A DNA stretch of 5,758 nucleotides from JAEUOS01 sp046160545 (lineage in GTDB: Bacteria; Pseudomonadota; Gammaproteobacteria; Burkholderiales; JAEUOS01), in assembly GCA_046160545.1 (NCBI GenBank), contig JBJXGS010000056.1, positions 1-5,758 of the forward strand, in the 5' to 3' direction. Of the stretch, positions 5,090-5,758 are shown in pieces; position 1 is the stretch's first letter; each line of letters opens with the position of its first letter. The translations under genes and the position numbers were made by a program. The notes under the pieces were generated by a model. The model saw only the letters and a program-made list of their open reading frames with translations, had not been told where the DNA came from and did no database searches.

Positions 5090-5758
5090 TCACCCCATTC
5101 GGGCCTTGACCAGAGCGGCCACGCGACGGGCATCCGCCGCCGCGTCGGCCAGCCAGCCGCCAAATCCCGAACGAACGAGTCCGATCGCCCATAACCCCGG
5201 CACCGCGGTTTCCAGGTCGCTGTTTACCCGGAGATGGCCGTGCTCGTCGCGCGCGACCTGCGCGGGCGCGAGTCCACCGGTGGCGTCTAGGCCGGTCATC
5301 ACGAAGAGGCCCGCGGCTGCGAGTTCGCGTCTCGCGCCATGCCGGTCGCGCAGGCGCAAACCGGTCATGCCACTGGCGTTGCCGAGCACCTCCTCAATTG
5401 CCGTCGCGGCATGGAAGCGAATCTTCGGCTGGGCACGGGCAGCGTCGACGTAATCGCGGCACGCTACGAGCTCTTCGCCCTCGTGAACCACGTTCACAAT
5501 TGCACACTCCTGCGCAAGCACCATCGCCTCCTGCAGCGCCCAATCGCCCGCGCCGGCGACCACGACCACGGCGCCAGAGAACATCGGCCCATCGCAGTCG
5601 GCACATTGCGAGACGCCACGGCCTTCGTAGTCGGCTTCGCCGGGCACCCCCAGCTTCTTCACGCTGGCGCCAGTCGCGATGACGACGAAGCGCGAAGTGA
5701 ATTTGCCGCCTCCGCTGTCGACCTCGAAGCCCCCATCGATGGGTCGGATCACGCGCAC
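5090..5758 (-). CDS. Thioredoxin-reductase-like FAD-dependent oxidoreductase, N-terminus outside window
   Basis: The visible 222 residues are the C-terminal two-thirds or so of a thioredoxin-reductase-like flavoprotein (usual length about 310). The start lies beyond the right edge; the GTG at 5758 is just the first codon in view. Counting from it, one sees the ATGA turn (28-31), the redox motif CADC (52-55), the nucleotide-binding GAGDWA (69-74) and a C-terminal FAD-binding segment VPGLWAIGLV (186-195). Thioredoxin reductases pass electrons from NADPH through FAD to a disulfide. Here the HRR NADPH-phosphate motif reads HEG (92-94), and the FAD-contacting Asp of the usual GD is Leu194 (CTC at 5179-5177), followed by GFGGWL instead of an RQ-containing stretch. 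It may use NADH or another electron donor, or act on another disulfide. It converges on the GST and is not clearly part of the operon; a link to glutathione chemistry is only suggestive. Confidence 0.85.
   Translation of the reverse strand: MRVIRPIDGGFEVDSGGGKFTSRFVVIATGASVKKLGVPGEADYEGRGVSQCADCDGPMFSGAVVVVAGAGDWALQEAMVLAQECAIVNVVHEGEELVACRDYVDAARAQPKIRFHAATAIEEVLGNASGMTGLRLRDRHGARRELAAAGLFVMTGLDATGGLAPAQVARDEHGHLRVNSDLETAVPGLWAIGLVRSGFGGWLADAAADARRVAALVKARMG

Noticed and set aside
4269..5192. Minus-strand ORF of 307 codons opposite the divergent GST
   Set aside because: The plus strand encodes a full GST with conserved motifs; this frame has no domain and would span the shared promoter gap.
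1..5758. Mobile elements, integrase sites, CRISPR arrays, tRNA or rRNA genes
   Set aside because: No transposase, direct-repeat array, terminal inverted repeats or structured RNA signature was seen; coding density and composition look uniform.

Overview
The window is about 5.8 kb of high-GC DNA (roughly 65% by eye) packed with genes. The long antisense ORFs, strong Shine-Dalgarno sites and gene families, including a very recognisable YghU, suggest a beta- or gammaproteobacterium. This is inferred from family resemblance only; there is no rRNA or other marker gene.

Layout. Five genes run on the minus strand as one apparent operon, in transcription order: an SDR-family protein (4272 to 3484), a TesB-like acyl-CoA thioesterase (3424 to 2612), the Nu-class glutathione transferase YghU (2575 to 1724), a second glutathione S-transferase (GST, 1721 to 1113), and an AMP-forming acyl-CoA synthetase (1068, running off the left edge). 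Gaps are 59, 36, 2 and 44 nt. A third GST (4434-5063, plus strand, TTG start) is divergent from the operon and is a paralogue of the second one. The 161-nt gap between them holds overlapping promoter-like elements and two inverted repeats. At the right edge a thioredoxin-reductase-like flavoprotein (minus strand, N-terminus outside the window) converges on the third GST with 26 nt between them.

How the genes may work together. Three GSTs beside an SDR, a thioesterase and an acyl-CoA synthetase suggest a glutathione-linked catabolic or detoxification route for a carboxylic-acid or acyl-CoA substrate. Known parallels in general logic are bacterial isoprene degradation (GSTs plus an SDR plus a CoA-activation step) and lignin beta-aryl-ether cleavage (SDR plus GSTs, with a Nu-class GST as glutathione lyase). 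No oxygenase or other substrate-defining enzyme is visible, so the substrate is unknown.

Oddities. The SDR has His and Met where the catalytic Tyr and Lys (YxxxK) normally stand. The flavoprotein keeps the redox CxxC but lacks the NADPH-binding arginines and the FAD-binding 'GD' aspartate of thioredoxin reductase. No mobile elements, tRNAs, rRNAs, CRISPR arrays or intrinsic terminators were seen.
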